From NCBI RefSeq assembly GCF_029223485.1, contig NZ_JARHTP010000001.1, positions 434,001-498,000 of the forward strand: DNA of 64,000 bases, read 5' to 3'. The notes beneath the pieces are model-generated. The model was not told where the DNA came from. It ran no database searches and was given only the letters and a program-made list of their open reading frames with translations. Position 1 is the first letter of the stretch. Each line of letters begins with the position of its first letter. The position numbers and the translations under genes were made by a program. The DNA is from Streptomyces coacervatus. Its GTDB lineage: Bacteria; Actinomycetota; Actinomycetes; Streptomycetales; Streptomycetaceae. Below, piece by piece: positions 24,438 to 31,864 of this stretch.

Positions 24438-25400
24438 ATGAACAACGAGTGGCTCGACACCGTCGTGGACGCCCGGCGCGACGCGACCGCCCGGATCGTG
24501 GTGCTCGACCTGGTCCGTCCCGACGCCGTCGAGTTCCCCGAGTTCGAGGCCGGCGCGCATGTCGACGTACTCGTGGACGACGCGGACGGGCTGGTCCGCC
24601 AGTACTCCCTGTGCGGGCCGCCGCACGATCGCACCCGCTATCGGCTGGCGGTGCTGGCCGAGACGGCGTCGCGCGGCGGCTCGCTGGGGATGCATCGGCT
24701 CCGCAAGGGCGACAGGCTGCGGATCTCCCGTCCCCGGAACAGGTTCGGAATCTCGGGCGAGGCACGCCGCCATCTGCTGGTGGCCGGCGGTATCGGCGTC
24801 ACTCCTCTGCTGGCCATGGCGCACGCGCTCGAAGCGAGCGGCGCGGAGTACGAGTTGCACTACTGCGCGCGGAGCCGGGGAGACTCGGCGTTCCTCGACG
24901 AACTGGAGCACAACCCCCGTGTTCGGCTCCACTTCGACGACGGCCCGGACGACCAGCGGTTCGGCAGCGCCACCGACGTCGGCCGGCCCGATCCCCACAC
25001 GGCGATCTACGTCTGCGGACCGGGAGGCTTCATGGACTTCGTGATCTCCTCCGCGCTCGCAGCGGGATGGCCTGCCGAAGCGATCCACAAGGAGCGCTTT
25101 GCACCCGTCGAGGACGCCGACGCGCACAAGGCCGGCGGGGCCTTTCGAGTGCGACTCGCCAGGACCGGCGGCGAGTACGGGATCGAGGAGGGCCAGAGCG
25201 TCCTCGACGTCCTGCTCGCCCATGGCGTGGACGCCCCTTATTCGTGCCAGCAGGGAATCTGCGGTGAGTGCATCGTGCGCGTCCTCGCCGGAGAGCCCGA
25301 CCACCGCGACGACATCCTCACCGATCGGGAACGCGCCGACGGCATGTTCACCACCTGCTCATCGCGAGCACTCTCACCGATTCTGGAGCTGGACCTATGA
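24438..25400 (+). CDS. Oxygenase reductase, phthalate dioxygenase reductase type
   Basis: This 320-residue protein carries FMN-binding (RQYSLCGPP), NAD-binding (LLVAGGIGVTPLLAM, YVCGPGGFMDFV) and C-terminal [2Fe-2S] (SCQQGICGECIVRVLAGE) domains in that order. It starts 10 nt after the oxygenase and its stop overlaps the next start (ATGA). It is the dedicated electron donor of the Rieske oxygenase and is a diverged paralogue of the reductase at 12713-13648. Confidence 0.92.
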   Translation: MNNEWLDTVVDARRDATARIVVLDLVRPDAVEFPEFEAGAHVDVLVDDADGLVRQYSLCGPPHDRTRYRLAVLAETASRGGSLGMHRLRKGDRLRISRPRNRFGISGEARRHLLVAGGIGVTPLLAMAHALEASGAEYELHYCARSRGDSAFLDELEHNPRVRLHFDDGPDDQRFGSATDVGRPDPHTAIYVCGPGGFMDFVISSALAAGWPAEAIHKERFAPVEDADAHKAGGAFRVRLARTGGEYGIEEGQSVLDVLLAHGVDAPYSCQQGICGECIVRVLAGEPDHRDDILTDRERADGMFTTCSSRALSPILELDL

Positions 25401-25804
25401 CAACGACCACGTCCACCGCAGCCACGGCGACCCTCCAGGCGATCGAACAGGCGGAGGCCGCATGGCTCGCGGCTCTCGTCGAGGGCGAGAAGGCGCTGAT
25501 CGCCCTCATGCTCGAGGACAGTCACGTCGTCCACGGCCCGGTCGGGAAGATCGACGGCCGGGAGGCCTTCGCCCACTTCGCCTCGACCCGCCGCCGCACC
25601 GTCTTCGCCAAGGCCGAGGAACTGAGCATCACGGTCCACGGCGACACCGCGATCACCACGTGTCTCCAGGAGATGCACATCTTCTTCGACGAGAACCTCC
25701 CGCCCTTCCCCGTCCAGGAGGCGATGACCCGGGTCTGGGAGAAGACCACGGAGGGCTGGCGCCTGGCGCACATGCACCAGTCCAAGCGCATGCCGCCGGC
25801 CTGA
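25397..25804 (+). CDS. SnoaL-like / DUF4440-type NTF2-fold protein
   Basis: The 135-residue protein starts inside the reductase stop (ATGA) and has the NTF2-like pattern of an N-terminal helix (LQAIEQAEAAWLAALVEGEKALIALMLEDSHVVHGPVGKIDGREAF) followed by a curved sheet ending in RVWEKTTEGWRLAHMHQS. The fold hosts isomerases, cyclases, dehydratases and ring-hydroxylating dioxygenase beta subunits. Coupling to the oxygenase/reductase pair suggests that it either acts on the oxygenase product or serves as a small partner subunit. No specific catalytic set could be assigned. Confidence 0.8.
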   Translation: MTTTTSTAATATLQAIEQAEAAWLAALVEGEKALIALMLEDSHVVHGPVGKIDGREAFAHFASTRRRTVFAKAEELSITVHGDTAITTCLQEMHIFFDENLPPFPVQEAMTRVWEKTTEGWRLAHMHQSKRMPPA

Positions 25805-25909
25805 CACCCGGGAAGGCCGGCTGCATCCCCCTCACACCGCTGTTCGATGAACGGACAAGAGGCTTCAGGGCGGGCGGCCGACGGCAGAGAGTTCGACATG
25901 AAGGTTCCC

Positions 25910-25957
25910 GCGGCGATCGACGACGATCGCCGCTGTTGTGGAGGCGAGGCGACAACA
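25910..25957 (+). promoter_or_regulatory. Two tandem hairpins before the aldehyde dehydrogenase start
   Basis: GCGGCGATCG and CGATCGCCGC (25910-25933) form a perfect 10-bp stem with a 4-nt ACGA loop. Immediately after, TGTTGT (25934-25939) and ACAACA (25952-25957) form a second stem whose 12-nt loop contains the Shine-Dalgarno GGAGGCGAGG, ending directly against the ATG at 25958. The pair could terminate or attenuate the upstream message and gate ribosome access to the dehydrogenase. This is a sequence-level prediction only. Confidence 0.45.
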
Positions 25958-27448
25958 ATGTCAGCTACTGAGATCAAGGCACCCACGTCCGGCGCGGTCC
26001 GGACCAGCGACCTCCTCATCGCGGGCGAGCATGTCGCGGCCAGGGACGGCCGCTACTTCGAGACGACCGAGGCCCTGACCGGAGAACCCATCGCGCGGGT
26101 CGCGGCAGCCTCCGTCGAGGATGTCAACCTCGCGGTGGACGCGGCGGCGGCCGCCCTTCCGGAGTGGTCGGGCCTTCCGCCGGCCGCGCGGCGGTCGGTC
26201 CTGGAGCGGGCGGCCGTCCTGCTCGGCGAGCGCACCGACGAGATCGTCGCCACGATGAGCCGCGAGATGGGTGCCACTCTTCCTTGGTGCGGCTTCAACG
26301 TGCACGTCGCGAAGGGCATGCTCGTCGAGGCGGCGGCCCAGGCCTACGCGGCTGTCGGCGAGGTCATCCCGTCGGACGTGCCCGGCCTCACCGCCCTCGG
26401 TGTGCGTCAGCCGGTCGGCGTCGTCGTCGGCATCGCGCCGTGGAACGCGCCCCTGATCCTCGGTGTGCGTGCCGTCGTGTGGCCACTGGTGTGGGGCAAC
26501 ACGGTGGTGCTGAAGTCCTCTGAGCAGACGCCGCTCACCCAGGCCGCCATCGTCCAGGTGCTGCATGACGCCGGAGTGCCCGCAGGAGCGGTCAACCTGA
26601 TCAGCAACGCGCCCGAGGACGGTCCGAGCGTCGTCGAGGCCCTGATCGCCCACCCCGCCGTGACCCGCGTGAACTTCACCGGCTCCAGCCGCGTCGGCCG
26701 TGTTATCGGCGAACTCGGTGGCCGTCACCTGACCCGGGTGGTCCTCGAACTCGGCGGCAAGGCGCCCTTCTTGGTGCTCCCTGACGCGGATCTGGAGGAG
26801 GCCGCCGCCGCGGCGAGCTTCGGTGCCTTCATGAACCAGGGCGAGATCTGTATGTCGACCGAGCGCGTCATCGTCGACCGGACCGTCGCCGACGAGCTCT
26901 CCTCCCGCCTGGCCGAGCGTGCCGCCAAGCTGGTCGTCGGCCCCCCGAGCGACCCCGCCTCACAGATCGGCCCGCTGGTCCACACCGCCGCCCGGGACCA
27001 CGTGGTCGCGTTGATCGAGGACGCCCGTGCCAAGGGCGCGCAGATCCTGACCGGTGGCACGGCCGACGGCCTGTTCGTGCAGCCCACCGTGGTGCGCGGT
27101 GTCACCCCGGACATGCGCATCTACAGCGAGGAGTCCTTCGGACCGGTGGTCTCGATCATCGAGGTCGACTCGACCGACGAAGCCGTCACGGTAGCCAATG
27201 ACACCGAGTACGGACTCTCCGCAGCGGTCTTCGGCAAGGACGCGGCCGCGGCACTCGACGTCGCCCGTCGGATCAAGTCCGGCATCTGCCACATCAACGG
27301 CGCCACCGTGCACGACGAGCCCCAGATGCCCTTCGGCGGTGTCGGCGCCAGCGGCTGGGGCCGCTTCGGCTCCCGCGCCGCGCTGGAGGAGTTCACCGAG
27401 CTGCGCTGGATCACCATCCAGTCCGGATCCCGCCACTACCCCATCTGA
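25958..27448 (+). CDS. Aldehyde dehydrogenase, vanillin/salicylaldehyde dehydrogenase-like
   Basis: The 496-residue enzyme has the NAD-binding and catalytic segments of aldehyde dehydrogenases: APWNAPLILGVRAVVWPLVWGNTVVLKSSE, FTGSSRVGR, general base Glu264 (LELGGK) and nucleophile Cys298 in NQGEICMSTERV. The last motif is characteristic of benzaldehyde-, vanillin- and salicylaldehyde-type enzymes. The ATG at 25958 is preferred over an upstream in-frame codon at 25847 because GAGGCGAGG lies before it and the protein then begins at the usual place. It would oxidise an aromatic aldehyde entering the pathway. Confidence 0.9.
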   Translation: MSATEIKAPTSGAVRTSDLLIAGEHVAARDGRYFETTEALTGEPIARVAAASVEDVNLAVDAAAAALPEWSGLPPAARRSVLERAAVLLGERTDEIVATMSREMGATLPWCGFNVHVAKGMLVEAAAQAYAAVGEVIPSDVPGLTALGVRQPVGVVVGIAPWNAPLILGVRAVVWPLVWGNTVVLKSSEQTPLTQAAIVQVLHDAGVPAGAVNLISNAPEDGPSVVEALIAHPAVTRVNFTGSSRVGRVIGELGGRHLTRVVLELGGKAPFLVLPDADLEEAAAAASFGAFMNQGEICMSTERVIVDRTVADELSSRLAERAAKLVVGPPSDPASQIGPLVHTAARDHVVALIEDARAKGAQILTGGTADGLFVQPTVVRGVTPDMRIYSEESFGPVVSIIEVDSTDEAVTVANDTEYGLSAAVFGKDAAAALDVARRIKSGICHINGATVHDEPQMPFGGVGASGWGRFGSRAALEEFTELRWITIQSGSRHYPI

Positions 27449-27684
27449 CGATGCGACGAGGTCGTAGGGCGCACGTGACACGGCGTGCGCCGGGCCCCCG
27501 GGCCTTGCCCGGCTGGATGTGGTGCCTTGCCGCGGCTTTCAGCCCGGCGGTGGGAGCGGCATGGCTGGCGGAGGTCCGAGAGACAGAGGCCCTCGAGCAG
27601 CTCCACCGAGAGGTGGAGGAGTTCCTCCGGTCCTTCTGACGAGGCCCCTGTACCAGGGATCCCCACCCTTCCAAGGAGTCAACA

Positions 27685-28281
27685 ATGTCGCAGGTCGACA
27701 ACGACCGCCACGAGATCCGGCAGCTCATCGAGAACTGGGCGCTGTGGCGCGATGCCGGGGACTGGGGCCGCTTCGCCACGGTCTGGCATCCGCGCGACGG
27801 CTGGATGAGCGCCACGTGGTTCCAGGGAAGTGCCACCGACTTCATCAAGGCCAGTCGTGAGGGCTTCGAGAACGGAGTCAGCATTCTCCACTTCCTGGGC
27901 GGTCACACCGCGGACATCGCCGGCGAACGGGCCATCGCCCAGACGAAGATGACGATCAACCAGCGCGAGACCATCGACGGCGTCGAGGTCGATGTCGTCT
28001 GCACCGGCCGCTTCTACGACTTCCTCTCCCGGCACGAGGGGCGCTGGACCCTCGTGCGCCGGCAGCCGATCTACGAGAAGGACCGGCTCGACGTCGTCGA
28101 CCCCGCTGCCTCACTGACGTTGGATCCCGAGCTCCTGGACCGGTTTCCGACCGGCTACCGGCACTTGGCCTACCTGCAGACCAAGGCGGGTTTCATGGTG
28201 AAGGACGGGCTCCCCGGTCTCACCGGCCCGGCGGTCGAGCACCTCTACTCCGAAGGCACGCGATGGCTGGCCGAGGCTTGA
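27685..28281 (+). CDS. SnoaL-like NTF2-fold protein (larger variant)
   Basis: This 198-residue protein begins with the helical SnoaL pattern DRHEIRQLIENWALWRDAGDWGRFATVWHPRDGWM and continues in a beta-rich half with RFYDFLSRHEGRWTLVRRQPIYEKDRLD. AAGGAG precedes the ATG. It lies between the aldehyde dehydrogenase and maleylacetate reductase genes. Homologues with this layout occur in aromatic and polyketide gene sets with mostly unknown reactions; a dehydratase, isomerase or decarboxylase role is possible. Confidence 0.82.
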   Translation: MSQVDNDRHEIRQLIENWALWRDAGDWGRFATVWHPRDGWMSATWFQGSATDFIKASREGFENGVSILHFLGGHTADIAGERAIAQTKMTINQRETIDGVEVDVVCTGRFYDFLSRHEGRWTLVRRQPIYEKDRLDVVDPAASLTLDPELLDRFPTGYRHLAYLQTKAGFMVKDGLPGLTGPAVEHLYSEGTRWLAEA

Positions 28282-28309
28282 GGCCGCAGAGCCACCGAAG
28301 GAGCAAACG

Positions 28310-29377
28310 ATGAGATTCACGCACGAGACCCTGCCCCAGCGGGTGGTGTTCGCGGCCGGGGAGTCGCCCGCCGCCGTGGCGGCGGAGGTCCAGGCACTCG
28401 GCGGTTCCAAGGTCATGCTGATCGCGTCGGACCGCGAGAGGGAACTGGCAGATCCGATCGCCAAGGAGATCCCGCTCGTACTGCGTCACGAGGAGGTCGT
28501 GATGCACGTACCGGTCGAGGTCGCCGGGCGAGCCCTTCGGGCGGCCTCCGACGCGGGCGCTGACATCCTGGTCAGCGTCGGCGGCGGCTCGACCACGGGT
28601 CTGGCCAAGGCGGTGGCGCTGACCACCGGGCTGCCGATCGTCGCAGTACCCACCACCTACGCCGGCTCCGAGGCGACCAACGTCTGGGGGCTGACTGAGG
28701 GGGAGACCAAGACCACCGGTGTGGACGACAAGGTGCTGCCCGCGTCGGTCGTGTACGACGCAGGCCTCCTGACCACGCTGCCCGGCGAGATGACGGTCGC
28801 CAGCGGCCTGAACGCGATGGCGCACTGCGTGGACTCGATGTGGGGCCCGCGTGCCGACCCGATCGACCGGGCGCTGGCGCAGGAGGGCATCCGCGCACTG
28901 GCGACCGGCCTGCCGGCGGTGGCCGAGGACTCGACCAGCGTCGAGGGCATCGAGCAGACGCTGTACGGCGCCTACCTCGCCGCGGTCGCCTTCGCCTCGG
29001 CCGGCTCCGGCATGCATCACAAGATCTGCCACGTCCTCGGCGGCATGTTCAACCTCCCGCACGCCCAGACCCACGCCGTCGTGCTGCCCCACGTCCTGGC
29101 CTTCAACACCCCGCACGCGCCCGAGGCGGAGTCGCGTATCGCCCAGGCCTTCGGCACGGTCTTCCACACCAAGGATGCGAGCGCCGGCCTGGCCGCCCTG
29201 CGCCAGGCGCTGGACGCGCCGCGGGCACTGCGCGACTACGGCATGCCCGAGGACGGCATCGCCAAAGCGCTGGGGCCGATCATGAAGGCGATCCCGGCCA
29301 ACAACCCCACCCCCGTCACCTACGCGAACCTGACCATGCTGCTGCAGGCGGCGTGGGCCGGCGATCCGGTCAACTGA
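28310..29377 (+). CDS. Maleylacetate reductase
   Basis: The 355-residue protein belongs to the iron-containing alcohol dehydrogenase superfamily and shows [31 protein letters not shown], the signature of maleylacetate reductases, with [10 protein letters not shown] and [12 protein letters not shown] in the C-terminal metal-site region. It reduces maleylacetate to 3-oxoadipate with NAD(P)H. The ribosome site is GAAGGAG, and the gene is followed 11 nt later by hydroxyquinol dioxygenase. The product feeds pcaIJF, about 8 kb to the left. Confidence 0.92.
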   Translation: MRFTHETLPQRVVFAAGESPAAVAAEVQALGGSKVMLIASDRERELADPIAKEIPLVLRHEEVVMHVPVEVAGRALRAASDAGADILVSVGGGSTTGLAKAVALTTGLPIVAVPTTYAGSEATNVWGLTEGETKTTGVDDKVLPASVVYDAGLLTTLPGEMTVASGLNAMAHCVDSMWGPRADPIDRALAQEGIRALATGLPAVAEDSTSVEGIEQTLYGAYLAAVAFASAGSGMHHKICHVLGGMFNLPHAQTHAVVLPHVLAFNTPHAPEAESRIAQAFGTVFHTKDASAGLAALRQALDAPRALRDYGMPEDGIAKALGPIMKAIPANNPTPVTYANLTMLLQAAWAGDPVN

Positions 29378-29388
29378 AAGAGGCCGTC

Positions 29389-30327
29389 ATGGCTACCTAC
29401 GTCAATCCCGGCGCGGCCCAGGCCGGTGCCGACGTCACGATCTACCGCGAGGTGTCGCCGGAGCAGCGGGCGGTCGAGCAGCGGCTGGTCGACAACGTCG
29501 TGGCCTCCTTCGACGCCTGCGAGAACCCGCGGCTGAACGAGCTCATGGTCTCCCTGGTCCGACACCTGCACTCCTTCATCCGCGAGGTCCGGTTGACCGA
29601 GGAGGAGTGGGGGGAGGCGATCGGCTTCCTCACTCAGGCCGGTCACATCACCGACGACGTCCGGCAGGAGTTCATCCTGCTGTCCGACACCCTCGGCGCG
29701 AGCATGCAGACGATCAACGTCAACAACCAGGCCTACAAGGGTGCCACCGAGGCGACCGTCTTCGGGCCGTTCTTCGTCGAGGACGCCCCGGCGATCGAGC
29801 TCGGCGAGGACCTGGCCTTCGGCGCCCCTGGTGAGCCCTGCTGGGTCGAGGGCACCGTCACCGACACCGAGGGCAATCCGCTCGCCGGTGCGCGGATCGA
29901 GGTCTGGGAGGCCGATGAGGACGGGCTCTACGACGTGCAGTACGACGCCGGCAAGCGGGCCGGACGGGCGTACCTGTTCTCCGCGGCCGACGGCGGCTAT
30001 CGCTTCTGGGGCCTCACTCCGACGCCGTATCCCATCCCCGACGACGGCCCCGTCGGCAAAATGCTCGACGCGGTCGGCCGTTCACCGCTGCGCGCCGCCC
30101 ATCTGCATTTCATGGTGTCCCACGAGGGGGCCCGTACGCTGGTGACCCACATCTTCCCCGAGGGTGACCCTATAGGCCGCAAGGACACCGTCTTCGGTGT
30201 GAAGGACTCACTGATCAAGCGGTTCGCACGACAGCCGGCCGGCACGCCGACACCCGACGGCCGCGTCATCGACGGCACGTGGAGCCGGGTGCGCTTCGAC
30301 ATCGTGCTTGCCCCCGCGGGGGTATGA
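29389..30327 (+). CDS. Hydroxyquinol 1,2-dioxygenase
   Basis: This 312-residue intradiol dioxygenase has the four non-heme Fe(III) ligands Tyr181, Tyr214, His238 and His240, with the spacing 33-24-2 of characterised hydroxyquinol dioxygenases. The N-terminal helical dimerisation domain covers about residues 20-110 ([22 protein letters not shown]). It cleaves 1,2,4-trihydroxybenzene between the vicinal hydroxyls to maleylacetate. It is the last gene of the TetR-controlled operon. Fragments of a second, decayed copy lie at 48265-48659 and 50193-50243. Confidence 0.93.
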   Translation: MATYVNPGAAQAGADVTIYREVSPEQRAVEQRLVDNVVASFDACENPRLNELMVSLVRHLHSFIREVRLTEEEWGEAIGFLTQAGHITDDVRQEFILLSDTLGASMQTINVNNQAYKGATEATVFGPFFVEDAPAIELGEDLAFGAPGEPCWVEGTVTDTEGNPLAGARIEVWEADEDGLYDVQYDAGKRAGRAYLFSAADGGYRFWGLTPTPYPIPDDGPVGKMLDAVGRSPLRAAHLHFMVSHEGARTLVTHIFPEGDPIGRKDTVFGVKDSLIKRFARQPAGTPTPDGRVIDGTWSRVRFDIVLAPAGV

Positions 30328-30430
30328 CCGTACCTGCCACTCCGACCGAGCTTCGACACGACCACCCCCGACGGCAGACGAGTCGGACGTCGGCGCCGTC
30401 CCCCGCACGTCGGGAGGGGAACCTCATCTA

Positions 30431-31750
30431 CTACCTCATGTCCTGGCCGAGACGGAGGAGTACCGCGCCGTGGGCGGGCAGGTCGGTGACCAGGCTGCGG
30501 CCGTCGTGCGGAGTGTCGGTGCGGGTCCACAGCTCGCGGACGTGGTCATCGGGACGGGCGCCGAGGGAGCCGAGCGGGACGGTGACGCGCCGAGGGGTGC
30601 CGGCGAGGGAGAACACGGCGGCGTAGCGGGTGCGTCCGTCGGTGTCCTGGGCGGTCCACAGGATGAGGTCCTTCTCGCGGAGGACCTCACGGTTGTCGGT
30701 GCTGTGCCACAGGACGGCGAGCGCTTCGTCGTTGGTGAGCAGCTCGATCGTCTCCGGTGGGCTGGTGGGCAGGTCGCCGCCCATCATCAGTGGGGAGCGG
30801 GAGATCAGCCACAGCGTGAGCAGGCTGATCTGCTCGGGGCGGGTGAGGGAGCAGAGGCGGTCGTCACCTCTCTCGGCCCGGATGCCGATGCGGCCGAGGG
30901 GCAGCATGTCGGCGTCCGCCCAGCCGACCGCGGCGGAGCCGCCCGTCGATGCGGCGCCCTGCCACGGAGCCCACCGGGCCATGCGGGCGAACTGGGCCTC
31001 CACGTCCTCCCACCGGTCCCACAGGTCGTCGCAGACGCGCCACATGGTGCTGTTTTGCCGCAAGTGGTCTAGGTGGGCGACAGACACGTCGGTGCCGGGG
31101 GACAGGCTGAGCTCGATGGGCCGGCCGCTGCGGGCGATGGCCCGGGCGTAGGCGGCGATCTCCCGCTCGTGATACGGGAAGAGCATGTCGTCGGCCTTGA
31201 TGAAGTCGACGCCCCATCGGGCGAATTGGGCGACCTGCGCGTCGTAGTACGCCTGGGCCCCCGGGTGGTCGTGGTTCAGGCCGTAGTTGTCGGAGTTCCA
31301 GGGGCAGACGGAGTCGGTGTCGGCGATCTCGTCGGCGGTCCAGGAGGTGCCTGCCACGGGCAGACGGGCGGCGAAGGCGCGGCGCGGGATGCCGCGCATG
31401 ATGTGCAGGCCGAAACGCAGGCCGAGTTGGTGCACGCGGTCGGCCAGCGGTCCGAATCCCGCGCCGTCCGCCGCCGAGCGGAACCGGTTCGGCGCCGGCT
31501 GCTGGAGGCCATGGGCGTCGAGGACCAGCGGGGCGTCGGGGTTGTAGCCGTGGGAGCGGGCGGTGGGCTCGTACCACTGGATGTCGACCACCACGGTGTC
31601 CCAGCCGTGCGCGAGCATGTGGTCGTGCATGAAGGCAGCGTTGGCAAGGACCTCGTCCTCGGTGACGGTCGTGCCGTAGCAGTCCCAGCTGTTCCAGCCC
31701 ATCGGCGGACGCAGGTGCCGGTCGGGGATCGGTCGGGGGAATCGGGTCAT
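30431..31750 (-). CDS. GH27 family glycoside hydrolase (alpha-galactosidase / beta-L-arabinopyranosidase-like)
   Basis: The 439-residue protein has no signal peptide and carries the GH27 marks MGWNSWDCYGTTVTEDEV near the N-terminus, DFIKADDM with the likely nucleophile Asp187, and WRVCDDLWD with the likely acid/base Asp241. The ATG at 31750 is chosen because AGGA lies upstream, which the in-frame codon at 31783 lacks. GH27 covers alpha-galactosidases, alpha-N-acetylgalactosaminidases and actinobacterial beta-L-arabinopyranosidases. Beside three arabinosidase-type genes, removal of galactose or arabinopyranose from arabinogalactan oligosaccharides is likely. It is the last gene of the leftward operon. 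Confidence 0.85.
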   Translation of the reverse strand: MTRFPRPIPDRHLRPPMGWNSWDCYGTTVTEDEVLANAAFMHDHMLAHGWDTVVVDIQWYEPTARSHGYNPDAPLVLDAHGLQQPAPNRFRSAADGAGFGPLADRVHQLGLRFGLHIMRGIPRRAFAARLPVAGTSWTADEIADTDSVCPWNSDNYGLNHDHPGAQAYYDAQVAQFARWGVDFIKADDMLFPYHEREIAAYARAIARSGRPIELSLSPGTDVSVAHLDHLRQNSTMWRVCDDLWDRWEDVEAQFARMARWAPWQGAASTGGSAAVGWADADMLPLGRIGIRAERGDDRLCSLTRPEQISLLTLWLISRSPLMMGGDLPTSPPETIELLTNDEALAVLWHSTDNREVLREKDLILWTAQDTDGRTRYAAVFSLAGTPRRVTVPLGSLGARPDDHVRELWTRTDTPHDGRSLVTDLPAHGAVLLRLGQDMR

Positions 31751-31864
31751 GACGGATCGCTTCCTGTATCGGTGCTCGGCCATGGGCGTTCGGACACGGG
31801 TGCTCAGGACGGCCGGAGAGTAAGGCGGGGCCGGGGTAGCGAGACTTCCGGGTGGTGGATCACG

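Noticed and set aside
23148..25304. 718-codon open frame antisense to the Rieske oxygenase and reductase
   Set aside because: It is a shadow of the coding strand with composition-driven Ala/Val/Gly/Arg repeats and no motif, start signal or conservation cue.
27451..27639. 62-codon frame between the aldehyde dehydrogenase and the larger SnoaL-like gene
   Set aside because: It has a hydrophobic stretch followed by a helix but no ribosome site at its ATG, and an opposite-strand frame of similar length overlaps it. Evidence is too weak to call a gene.
30328..30430. Terminator between the convergent dioxygenase and GH27 genes
   Set aside because: The 103-nt gap has only short imperfect complementarities (around GACGTCGG) and no T run; no stem is better than chance for this GC content.
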